From Streptomyces sp. DG2A-72 (GTDB lineage: Bacteria; Actinomycetota; Actinomycetes; Streptomycetales; Streptomycetaceae), in the NCBI RefSeq assembly GCF_030499575.1, contig NZ_JASTLC010000001.1, positions 6,658,001-6,722,000 on the forward strand: a stretch of 64,000 nucleotides of DNA. Direction: 5' to 3'. Both the position numbers and the translations under genes were made by a program. Of the stretch, positions 46,166 through 54,093 are shown one piece after another (position 1 is the first letter of the stretch; the number at the start of each line of letters is the position of its first letter). Below the pieces are notes generated by a model. It searched no databases and was not told the origin of the DNA. It saw only the letters and a list, made by a program, of their open reading frames with translations.

Positions 46166-47974
46166 CTACTCACGGTCGTCGGCGGTCGCCCGCCGACGCA
46201 GCCCGAAGAACACGCCCGCACCCACGAGGACCACGGCTCCGGCCACGATGCCCACGACCACGCCCGTCGAGCTCGACGAGTCGTCGGAGCCGGACGCGGC
46301 CGGTACCGCCGACCACCAGCTCCAGTAGCCGTCCTGACCGAAGATGTTGCCCGCCTTCTCCGGCATGGTGGTGATCGACTCGATCTGGTCCGTGCGGTAG
46401 GCCTCGACCGCGTTCGGGTATGCCATGACGTTCATGTACCCGAGGTCGTACAGCCGGGACTCCATCTGCTTGACGAGGTCGGCCCGTTTGGCCGGGTCGT
46501 ACTCGGCGAGCTGCTGGGCGTAGAGCTTGTCGTAGGTCTTGTCGCAGATGAAGTTGTCGGTCGCACCCACGTCGTCCGGGGTCGCGGGCAGGGCGCCGCA
46601 GGTGTGGATCGACAGCACGAAGTCCGGGTTGGGGTTGACGGACCAGCCGTCGAAGGCGAGGTCGTACTCGCCGGCGAGCCAGGGGTCGCTCACGTTGTCC
46701 AGGCAGTCGAGCGTGATGCCGATGCCGAGGTCGGCCCACCACTCCTTGAGGTACTGGCCGACGGCCTTGTCCTCGGGTTCGGTGGCGTGGCACAGGACGC
46801 GGTAGTTGATCGGCTTGCCGTCCTTGCCGACCCGCTTGCCGTCGCCGTTCTTCTTGTAGCCCGCCTGGTCCAGGAGCTGGTCCGCCTTCGCGGGGTCGTA
46901 GGCGATCTCCTGGTCGGCCGACGGTTTCCAGTAGTACGTCGAGAAGCGCGGCGGGATGTAGCCCTCGCCCTTCACGGCGTGGCCCTGGAAGACCTTGTCG
47001 ATGATGGTCGTACGGTCGACCGCCATGAACAGCGCGTGCCGTACCCGCTGGTCCAGCAGGGAGGGGTCGCCGTTGCCGAACTTCTCGCCGTTCGCGGCGC
47101 GGGCGCCCGGGTTGGTGGCGAGGGCGTAGAAGCGGCGCCCGGGCGCGTCGTTGACCTTGATGTCCTGCTGGCCCTTGAGCGCGGACGCCTGAGCGGGCGT
47201 CAGGTCGCCGAAGAAGGACACCTCGCCCTTCTGCAGGGCCGCCACGGCGGCGTCACCGTCCTTGTAGTACTTGAACAGCAGCTCGTCGAACTTCGGGGCG
47301 CCGCGCCAGAAGCTCTTGTTGGGCTCCAGGCGTACGTAGCTGTCGGCCTTGTAGCCGGTGAGGACGTACGGGCCGTTGCCGACGACGGGGAGGTCCTTGT
47401 CGTTGTTGAACTTGGAGAAGTCCTTGACCTTCTCCCAGATGTGCTTGGGCACGATCGGCACATCGAGGGCGGCCATCGTGGCCTGCGGCTTGTTCAGCTC
47501 TATGACGAGCTGGGTGGGGTTGGTGGCCGTCACCTTCTTGAAGTTGGAGACGAAGCTGCCGTTCGCGGTCGCGGCGTTCTCGTCGGTCATCATCTTGTTG
47601 AACGTCCAGGCGGCGTCCTCGGCGGTGACCGGTTTGCCGTCCGACCACTTGGTGCCGGAGCGGATCGTGTACGTCCAGGTGAGCTTGTCCGCGGACGGTG
47701 TCCACCTGGTGGCGAGACCCGGGATCGCGTGGGCGTCCTTGGGGTCGTAGTTGGTGAGGTACTCGTACATCAGCCGGAAGATGCTGGTGCTGACCAGACG
47801 GTTCGCCAGGAAGGGGCTCAGCGAGTCCACGCTCTGCGAGACGGCGACGGTGAGGACCTTCTTGTCGTCCGCGGCGGTGGCGGGCTGGGGTACCAGGACC
47901 GCCGACATCGTGAGGAGTGCGGCGACCATCAGGGGAATGCGGGTCCGGAGTCTGACATGTCTCTTCAGCTGCAT
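46166..47974 (-). CDS. Peptide ABC substrate-binding protein with C-terminal membrane anchor (dpp operon)
   Basis: The 602-residue protein has an ordinary signal peptide ending PQPATAA and no lipobox cysteine. The family 5 binding domain follows (VDSLSPFLANRLVSTS, GTKWSDGKPVTAEDAAWTF, DLAFDGWSVNPNPDFVLS). After a Ser/Asp linker the C-terminus carries one transmembrane helix (TGVVVGIVAGAVVLVGAGVF) and a basic tail (GLRRR), so it is probably anchored at the C-terminus instead of by lipid. It is first in the dpp-like operon and divergent from the opp operon 2 SBP, 330 bases apart. Confidence 0.92.
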   Translation of the reverse strand: MQLKRHVRLRTRIPLMVAALLTMSAVLVPQPATAADDKKVLTVAVSQSVDSLSPFLANRLVSTSIFRLMYEYLTNYDPKDAHAIPGLATRWTPSADKLTWTYTIRSGTKWSDGKPVTAEDAAWTFNKMMTDENAATANGSFVSNFKKVTATNPTQLVIELNKPQATMAALDVPIVPKHIWEKVKDFSKFNNDKDLPVVGNGPYVLTGYKADSYVRLEPNKSFWRGAPKFDELLFKYYKDGDAAVAALQKGEVSFFGDLTPAQASALKGQQDIKVNDAPGRRFYALATNPGARAANGEKFGNGDPSLLDQRVRHALFMAVDRTTIIDKVFQGHAVKGEGYIPPRFSTYYWKPSADQEIAYDPAKADQLLDQAGYKKNGDGKRVGKDGKPINYRVLCHATEPEDKAVGQYLKEWWADLGIGITLDCLDNVSDPWLAGEYDLAFDGWSVNPNPDFVLSIHTCGALPATPDDVGATDNFICDKTYDKLYAQQLAEYDPAKRADLVKQMESRLYDLGYMNVMAYPNAVEAYRTDQIESITTMPEKAGNIFGQDGYWSWWSAVPAASGSDDSSSSTGVVVGIVAGAVVLVGAGVFFGLRRRATADDRE

Positions 47975-48304
47975 GGAACCTGACCTCGCGTCATCGCTCG
48001 CACAGGCGGACAGTTTTCCGGTGTCTATCAGCGCCGCTCCGGGGCCGTCAATGGCGCCTGCAACCCTGGTGGCCTGCGGAAACAACAAGTTGATATGCCT
48101 CATGCCCCAGAGGTCCAGACCGGTGAAGCGTCCCTGGTGAGGGGCTGACGGCCTGTTTGGGCCAAGTGTGCACCCGGACGGATGGCGCTGACGTGCGAGT
48201 GATCCATTCCGGGCCGATATTGGCCGGTAAGGGTCGGACCTTCACTCGGAACTTCACCGGACCTTGACTCGGACCCTGACTCGGTCCTCACGAGGAGGCA
48301 CTCC
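47975..48304. promoter_or_regulatory. Divergent control region between two peptide-binding-protein genes
   Basis: The 330-base region has an imperfect palindrome GGCCGATATTGGCC (48212-48225) and three related 15-mers, GGACCTTCACTCGGA (48236), GGACCTTGACTCGGA (48259) and GGACCCTGACTCGGT (48271), close to the plus-strand gene. They may be operator sites. No gene was seen. Confidence 0.45.
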
Positions 48305-49933
48305 ATGCGCGGAGCCACGCACGCCAAGTGGGTCGCATGCGCGGCGGCGGCAGCGCTCGCGGCGACGGCCTGCGGAGGGGACAGCGGCGGCGGCAGTGAC
48401 AGCGGCGCGGTGCTCTCCTCCTCCTGGGGTGACCCGCAGAACCCGCTGGAGCCCGCCAACACCAACGAGGTGCAGGGCGGCAAGGTCCTCGACATGATCT
48501 TCCGGGGACTGAAGCGCTACGACCCCGAGACCGGCGAGGCGAGCGACATGCTCGCCGAGAAGATCGAGACGTCCGACTCGCAGAACTTCACCATCACCAT
48601 CAAGGACGGCTGGACCTTCAGCAACGGCGAGAAGGTCACCGCGAAGTCCTTCGTCGACGCCTGGAACTACGGCGCCAGCCTGAAGAACAACCAGAAGAAC
48701 GCGTACTTCTTCGGCTATATCGAGGGCTACGACAAGACGCACCCGGAGGACGGCAGCAAGCAGTCCGCGGACACCCTCTCCGGCCTGAAGGTCGTCGACG
48801 ACAGGACCTTCACCGTCAAGCTCAGCCAGAAGTTCTCGACCTTCCCCGACACCCTCGGCTACCCCGCCTACGCCCCGCTCCCGCAGGCGTTCTTCGACGA
48901 CCACGCCGCCTGGCTCAGCAAGCCCGTCGGCAACGGCCCGTACACCATCGACTCGTACACCAAGGGCTCGCAGATGTCGCTGCGCGCCTGGGACGCCTAC
49001 CCCGGTGCGGACAAGGCACAGAACGGCGGCGTCGACCTCAAGGTCTACACCGACAACAACACCGCCTACACCGACCTGATGGCCGGCAACCTCGACCTCG
49101 TCGACGACGTTCCGGCGTCCCAGCTGAAGAACGTCAAGGCCGACCTCGGCGACCGCTACCTCAACACGCCCGCCGGCATCATCCAGACCCTCGCGTTCCC
49201 GTTCTACGACAAGAACTGGAACAAGCCCGGGATGGAGAAGGTCCGTACGGGCCTGTCCCGGGCCATCGACCGCGATCAGATCACCAACACCATCTTCCAG
49301 AAGACCCGCACACCGGCCACCGACTGGACCTCCCCGGTCCTCGGCGAGGACGGCGGCTTCAAGGAAGGCCCGTGCGGTGACGCCTGCGAGTACGACGCCG
49401 CGGAGGCGAAGAAGCTCATCGAGGAGGGCGGCGGGCTTCCCGGCGGACAGGTCAAGATCACGTACAACGCGGACACCGGCTCCCACAAGCAGTGGGTCGA
49501 CGCCGTCTGCAACTCCATCAACAACGCCCTCGGCAACGACCGGGCCTGCGTCGGCAACCCGGTCGGAACCTTCGCCGACTTCCGCAGCCAGATCACCGAC
49601 CTGAAGATGAGCGGCCCGTTCCGGGCGGGCTGGCAGATGGACTACCCGCTCATCCAGAACTTCCTCCAGCCGCTCTACTACACCAACGCCTCCTCCAACG
49701 ACGGCAAGTGGTCCAACAAGGACTTCGACAAGCTCGTCGACCAGGCCAACGCCGAGACCGACACCACGAAGGCCGTGGGTCTCTTCCAGGACGCCGAGGA
49801 AGTCGTACGGGACAACATGGCCGCCATTCCGCTCTGGTACCAGAACGGCAGCGCCGGCTTCTCCGAGCGGTTGTCGGACGTGAAGCTCAATCCGTTCAGC
49901 GTCCCTGTCTACAACGAGATCAAGGTCAGCTGA
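48305..49933 (+). CDS. Oligopeptide ABC substrate-binding lipoprotein (opp operon 2)
   Basis: The 542-residue lipoprotein begins MRGATHAKWVACAAAAALAA with the lipobox LAATAC (Cys near 23). The family 5 domain reads WGDPQNPLEPANTNEVQGGK, DGWTFSNGEKVTAKSFVDAW and DNMAAIPLWYQNGSAGFSE, parallel to the SBP at 36247, so the two are paralogues. ATG at 48305 follows ACGAGGAGG. The OppB-like permease starts only six bases after its stop, unlike operon 1, where a stem-loop lies between. Confidence 0.95.
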   Translation: MRGATHAKWVACAAAAALAATACGGDSGGGSDSGAVLSSSWGDPQNPLEPANTNEVQGGKVLDMIFRGLKRYDPETGEASDMLAEKIETSDSQNFTITIKDGWTFSNGEKVTAKSFVDAWNYGASLKNNQKNAYFFGYIEGYDKTHPEDGSKQSADTLSGLKVVDDRTFTVKLSQKFSTFPDTLGYPAYAPLPQAFFDDHAAWLSKPVGNGPYTIDSYTKGSQMSLRAWDAYPGADKAQNGGVDLKVYTDNNTAYTDLMAGNLDLVDDVPASQLKNVKADLGDRYLNTPAGIIQTLAFPFYDKNWNKPGMEKVRTGLSRAIDRDQITNTIFQKTRTPATDWTSPVLGEDGGFKEGPCGDACEYDAAEAKKLIEEGGGLPGGQVKITYNADTGSHKQWVDAVCNSINNALGNDRACVGNPVGTFADFRSQITDLKMSGPFRAGWQMDYPLIQNFLQPLYYTNASSNDGKWSNKDFDKLVDQANAETDTTKAVGLFQDAEEVVRDNMAAIPLWYQNGSAGFSERLSDVKLNPFSVPVYNEIKVS

Positions 49934-49939
49934 ACCGCC

Positions 49940-50863
49940 GTGGGACGGTACGTCGCCCGGCGGCTGCTCCAGATGATCCCGGTCTTCATCGGAGCCACGC
50001 TGCTGATCTTCCTGATGGTGAACGTGATGGGCGACCCCATCGCGGGCCTGTGCGGCGACCGGCAGTGCGACCCGGCGACGGCCGCGCAGCTGAGGAAGGA
50101 GTTCGGCCTCGATAAGCCGGTCGTGCAGCAGTACCTGACCTACATGGGCAACGTCTTCACCGGCGACTTCGGCACCGCCTTCAACGGCCAGCCCGTCACC
50201 GAGCTGATGTCGTCGGCGTTCCCGGTGACCATCCGCCTGACGATCGTCGCCATCCTCTTCGAGATCGTCATCGGCATCACCCTGGGCGTGGTGACGGGCC
50301 TGCGCCGCGGCCGTCCGATCGACACCTCCGTCCTCCTGATCACCCTCGTCGTGATCTCCGTCCCCACCTTCGTCACCGGCCTGCTGCTCCAGCTGCTCCT
50401 CGGCGTCGAGTGGGGCTGGATCAAACCGTCCGTCTCCACGGACGCGACCTTCGACGAGCTGATCGTGCCCGGCCTGGTCCTCGCCTCGGTCTCCCTCGCG
50501 TACGTCACCCGCCTGACCCGCACCTCCATCGCGGAGAACAAGACGTCCGACTACGTCCGTACGGCGATCGCCAAGGGCCTGCCCCGGCGCCGGGTCATCA
50601 CCAAGCACCTGCTGCGCAACTCGCTCATCCCCGTCGTCACCTTCATCGGCACCGACATCGGCGCACTGATGGGCGGCGCGATCGTCACCGAGCGGATCTT
50701 CAACATCCATGGCGTCGGCTACCAGCTCTACCAGGGCATCCTCCGCCAGAACACCCAGACCGTCGTCGGCTTCGTGACCGTCCTCGTCCTGGTCTTCCTG
50801 GTGGCCAACCTGCTCGTGGACCTCCTGTACGCCGTACTCGACCCGAGGATCCGCTATGCCTGA
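49940..50863 (+). CDS. Oligopeptide ABC permease (OppB-like, opp operon 2)
   Basis: The 307-residue permease starts with GTG and the same GRYVARRLLQMIPVFIGATL helix as its paralogue at 38013. Six transmembrane helices, the EAA loop (RTAIAKGLPRRRVITKHLLR) and the LDPRIRYA end are present. Two cysteines (LCGDRQCD) in the first outside loop differ from operon 1. The start lacks a separate ribosome binding site and depends on the SBP stop six bases upstream. Its 3' end overlaps the next gene by eight bases. Confidence 0.94.
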   Translation: MGRYVARRLLQMIPVFIGATLLIFLMVNVMGDPIAGLCGDRQCDPATAAQLRKEFGLDKPVVQQYLTYMGNVFTGDFGTAFNGQPVTELMSSAFPVTIRLTIVAILFEIVIGITLGVVTGLRRGRPIDTSVLLITLVVISVPTFVTGLLLQLLLGVEWGWIKPSVSTDATFDELIVPGLVLASVSLAYVTRLTRTSIAENKTSDYVRTAIAKGLPRRRVITKHLLRNSLIPVVTFIGTDIGALMGGAIVTERIFNIHGVGYQLYQGILRQNTQTVVGFVTVLVLVFLVANLLVDLLYAVLDPRIRYA

Positions 50864-51833
50864 ACCGAAGGAGCCCCAGGGCGCCATCGCCGGCACCGGA
50901 ATGGGAGGCGCGATGGACCTCGCGGCCGGCGAGGCGGAGACGCTGCAGCAGACGCCGGGTGGCCCGGAAGGCACCGGACCTCAGGGCAAACCCCGCTCCC
51001 TCTGGTCCGACGCCTGGCGCGACCTGCGCGGCAACCCCGTCTTCATCATCGCCGGGCTGGTCATCCTGTTCCTGGTCGTCATCTCGCTCTGGCCTTCGGC
51101 CATCGCCTCCGGCAACCCCCTCAAATGCGACCTCGCCAAGGCCCAGGAGGGCTCACAGCCCGGCCATCCCTTCGGCTACGACGGTCAGGGCTGCGACGTC
51201 TACACGCGCACCGTGTACGGCGCCCGGAACTCCGTCGCGGTCGGTGTGTGCGCCACGCTCGGCGTCGCGATCCTCGGCAGCGTGCTGGGCGGGCTCGCCG
51301 GGTTCTTCGGCGGGGTCTGGGACTCGTTCCTGTCCCGGATCACCGACATCTTCTTCGCGATCCCGGTCGTGCTGGGCGGTCTGGTGCTGCTGTCGGTGGT
51401 CACCAGCAGCACCATCTGGCCGGTCATCGGGTTCATGGTGCTGCTCGGCTGGCCGCAGATCTCCCGCATCGCCCGCGGCTCCGTCATCACCGCCAAGCAG
51501 AACGACTACGTCCAGGCCGCCCGCGCCCTCGGCGCCTCCAACTCCCGCCTGCTGCTGCGCCACATCACACCCAACGCCGTAGCACCGGTGATCGTCGTCG
51601 CGACCATCGCGCTCGGCACGTACATCGCGCTGGAGGCGACCCTGTCGTACCTGGGCGTAGGCCTGAAACCCCCGACGGTCAGCTGGGGCATCGACATCTC
51701 CGCCGCCTCCCCCTACATCCGCAATGCCCCCCACGCCCTGCTGTGGCCCTCCGGCGCCCTCGCCCTCACCGTCCTCGCGTTCATCATGCTGGGCGACGCG
51801 GTCCGCGACGCCCTCGATCCGAAGCTGAGGTGA
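50856..51833 (+). CDS. Oligopeptide ABC permease (OppC-like, opp operon 2)
   Basis: The 325-residue permease has a long Gly/Pro-rich N-terminal tail (about 45 residues), six transmembrane helices, EAA motif (QAARALGASNSRLLLRHITP) and C-terminal GDAVRDALDPKLR. ATG at 50856 overlaps the OppB-like stop by eight bases, as in operon 1. The last 44 bases, including the stop, are repeated 136 bases downstream (51928-51971), where they form the end of a small ORF before the ATPase gene. Confidence 0.94.
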   Translation: MPEPKEPQGAIAGTGMGGAMDLAAGEAETLQQTPGGPEGTGPQGKPRSLWSDAWRDLRGNPVFIIAGLVILFLVVISLWPSAIASGNPLKCDLAKAQEGSQPGHPFGYDGQGCDVYTRTVYGARNSVAVGVCATLGVAILGSVLGGLAGFFGGVWDSFLSRITDIFFAIPVVLGGLVLLSVVTSSTIWPVIGFMVLLGWPQISRIARGSVITAKQNDYVQAARALGASNSRLLLRHITPNAVAPVIVVATIALGTYIALEATLSYLGVGLKPPTVSWGIDISAASPYIRNAPHALLWPSGALALTVLAFIMLGDAVRDALDPKLR

Positions 51834-51840
51834 GGGGGCG

Positions 51841-51969
51841 ATGGTCCCGACTGCGCGGGTTGAGCGGGCCCTGCCCTCGTGGCATCTGTGCGCGCCCGCC
51901 GTCACGGCCGGCGTGCTCTTCATGCTCGGCGACGCGGTCCGCGACGCCCTCGATCCGAAGCTGAGGTGA
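51841..51969 (+). pseudogene. Small ORF ending in a duplicated copy of the OppC tail
   Basis: An open frame of 42 residues starts at ATG 51841 with GAGGGGG upstream and ends GDAVRDALDPKLR followed by TGA, identical to the OppC-like end at 51792-51833. The first 25 residues have no match in the permease. The ORF sits seven bases after the permease stop and six before the OppD-like ATG, so it is coupled on both sides. It is likely a by-product of duplication; a small regulatory role is possible. Confidence 0.7.
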
Positions 51970-51975
51970 GGCCGC

Positions 51976-52950
51976 ATGCTGCTCGAAGTGCGGGATCTGC
52001 ACGTGGAGTTCAGGACGCGGGACGGGATCGCCAAGGCGGTCAACGGGGTCAGCTACGGCGTGGACGCGGGCGAGACGCTGGCCGTGCTCGGGGAGTCCGG
52101 GTCCGGGAAGTCCGTGACCGCGCAGACGATCATGGGGATCCTCGACATGCCGCCGGGGCGGATCACCGGCGGTGAAGTCCTCTTCCAGGGCAGGGACCTG
52201 CTCTCGCTGAAGGAGGAGGAGCGGCGGAAGGTCCGCGGTGCCGAGATGGCGATGATCTTCCAGGACGCGCTGTCGTCGCTGAACCCCGTGCTCTCCGTGG
52301 GCGACCAGCTCGGCGAGATGTTCGTGGTCCACCGGGGCATGTCGCGGAAGGACGCGCGGGCCAAGGCGATCGAGCTGATGGACCGGGTCCGTATCCCCGG
52401 CGCCGGCCAGCGCGTCCGCGACTACCCCCACCAGTTCTCCGGCGGCATGCGCCAGCGCATCATGATCGCGATGGCGCTGGCCCTGGAGCCCGCGCTGATC
52501 ATCGCCGACGAACCGACCACCGCCCTCGACGTCACCGTCCAGGCCCAGGTCATGGATCTGCTCGCCGAGTTGCAGCGCGAGTACAACATGGGGCTCATCC
52601 TGATCACGCACGACCTCGGCGTGGTCGCCGACGTCGCCGACCGCATCGCGGTGATGTACGCGGGCCGGATCGTCGAGTCGGCGCCGGTCCACGACATCTA
52701 CAAGGCGCCCGCCCACCCGTACACCCGCGGCCTGCTCGACTCCATCCCGCGCCTGGACCAGAAGGGCCAGGAGCTCTACGCCATCAAGGGCCTGCCGCCG
52801 AACCTCATGAACATCCCGCCGGGCTGCGCCTTCCACCCCCGCTGTCCCCTGGCCCAGGACGTGTGCCGCACCGACGAGCCCCCGCTGTACGAGGTCTGCG
52901 AAGACCGGGGCAGCGCCTGCCACTTCTGGAGGGAGTGCCTGCATGGCTGA
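51976..52950 (+). CDS. Oligopeptide ABC ATPase (OppD-like, opp operon 2)
   Basis: The 324-residue ATPase starts directly with [17 protein letters not shown]. Walker A GESGSGKS, signature FSGGMRQR, Walker B LIIADEP, and [13 protein letters not shown] ([10 protein letters not shown]) cysteine extension are present. GAGG eight bases upstream of the ATG is the ribosome binding site; the upstream small ORF ends six bases before. It pairs with the next ATPase, which overlaps it by eight bases. Confidence 0.95.
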   Translation: MLLEVRDLHVEFRTRDGIAKAVNGVSYGVDAGETLAVLGESGSGKSVTAQTIMGILDMPPGRITGGEVLFQGRDLLSLKEEERRKVRGAEMAMIFQDALSSLNPVLSVGDQLGEMFVVHRGMSRKDARAKAIELMDRVRIPGAGQRVRDYPHQFSGGMRQRIMIAMALALEPALIIADEPTTALDVTVQAQVMDLLAELQREYNMGLILITHDLGVVADVADRIAVMYAGRIVESAPVHDIYKAPAHPYTRGLLDSIPRLDQKGQELYAIKGLPPNLMNIPPGCAFHPRCPLAQDVCRTDEPPLYEVCEDRGSACHFWRECLHG

Positions 52951-53974
52951 GCAGATCCTGGAAGTGCGCGGGCTCCTCAAGCACTACCCGCTCACCCAGG
53001 GCATCCTCTTCAAGAAGCAGGTCGGCGCCGTCAAGGCCGTCGACGGCGTGGACTTCGAACTCGCCCGCGGCGAAACCCTCGGCATCGTCGGCGAGTCCGG
53101 CTGCGGCAAGTCGACGGTCGCCAAGATGCTGGTCAACCTGGAGAGACCGACGTCCGGGTCGATCCGCTACAAGGGCGAGGACATCACCAAGCTGTCCGGC
53201 CGTGCCCTGAAGGCGGTCCGCCGGAACATCCAGATGGTGTTCCAGGACCCGTACACCTCGCTCAACCCGCGTATGACGGTGGGCGACATCATCGCAGAGC
53301 CGTACGACATCCACCCCGAGGTGGCCCCGAAGGGCGACCGGCGCAAGCGCGTGCAGGATCTGCTGGACGTCGTCGGACTCAACCCCGAGTACATCAACCG
53401 CTATCCGCACCAGTTCTCCGGAGGCCAGCGCCAACGCATCGGCATCGCAAGGGGGTTGGCGCTGCGCCCCGAGGTGATCGTCGCCGACGAGCCGGTATCG
53501 GCGCTGGACGTCTCGGTCCAGGCGCAGGTGATCAACCTGATGGAGCGGCTGCAGGACGAGTTCGAGCTGTCGTACATCTTCATCGCGCACGACCTGTCGA
53601 TCGTCCGGCACATCTCGGACCGGGTCGGGGTGATGTACCTCGGGCGGATCGTGGAGACCGGACGGGACGCCGAGATCTACGACCATCCGACGCACCCCTA
53701 CACCCAGGCGCTGCTCTCCGCGGTGCCCGTCCCGGACCCCGAGGCGCGCGAGCACCGGGAACGGATCATCCTCGCCGGCGATGTCCCGTCCCCGACGAAC
53801 ATCCCCTCTGGCTGCCGCTTCCGCACCCGCTGCTGGAAGGCCCAGGAGCGCTGCGAGCTGGAGGTGCCGCCGCTCGCGGTGCCCCCGGAGTTCACGGCAG
53901 GCCCGGCGGCGCACGACTCCGCCTGCCACTTCGCGGAGGAGAAGCAGGTCGTACCGGCCGAGAACACGGAGTAA
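52943..53974 (+). CDS. Oligopeptide ABC ATPase (OppF-like, opp operon 2)
   Basis: The 343-residue ATPase is almost colinear with the paralogue at 40936 but lacks its acidic N-terminal tail. It has Walker [10 protein letters not shown], signature FSGGQRQR, Walker B VIVADEP, and [16 protein letters not shown]. The middle ([20 protein letters not shown]) is identical or nearly so to operon 1, showing recent common origin or gene conversion. A bidirectional terminator follows. Confidence 0.95.
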   Translation: MAEQILEVRGLLKHYPLTQGILFKKQVGAVKAVDGVDFELARGETLGIVGESGCGKSTVAKMLVNLERPTSGSIRYKGEDITKLSGRALKAVRRNIQMVFQDPYTSLNPRMTVGDIIAEPYDIHPEVAPKGDRRKRVQDLLDVVGLNPEYINRYPHQFSGGQRQRIGIARGLALRPEVIVADEPVSALDVSVQAQVINLMERLQDEFELSYIFIAHDLSIVRHISDRVGVMYLGRIVETGRDAEIYDHPTHPYTQALLSAVPVPDPEAREHRERIILAGDVPSPTNIPSGCRFRTRCWKAQERCELEVPPLAVPPEFTAGPAAHDSACHFAEEKQVVPAENTE

Positions 53975-54053
53975 CACAGAGGCAACTCGGCCGACCCGTT
54001 TCCGATATACGGACGCGCCAATCTCTACAACGTACGGCCGTGCGGGTGCCGTA

Positions 54054-54089
54054 AACAGGCCGGGGCGCGCCATGTCGCCCCGGCCTGTT
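54054..54089. terminator. Bidirectional terminator between opp operon 2 and the peptidase gene
   Basis: A 14-bp perfect stem (AACAGGCCGGGGCG) closes an 8-base loop. It lies 79 bases after the OppF-like stop and four bases beyond the peptidase stop on the minus strand. Confidence 0.88.
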
Positions 54090-54093
54090 GCCG

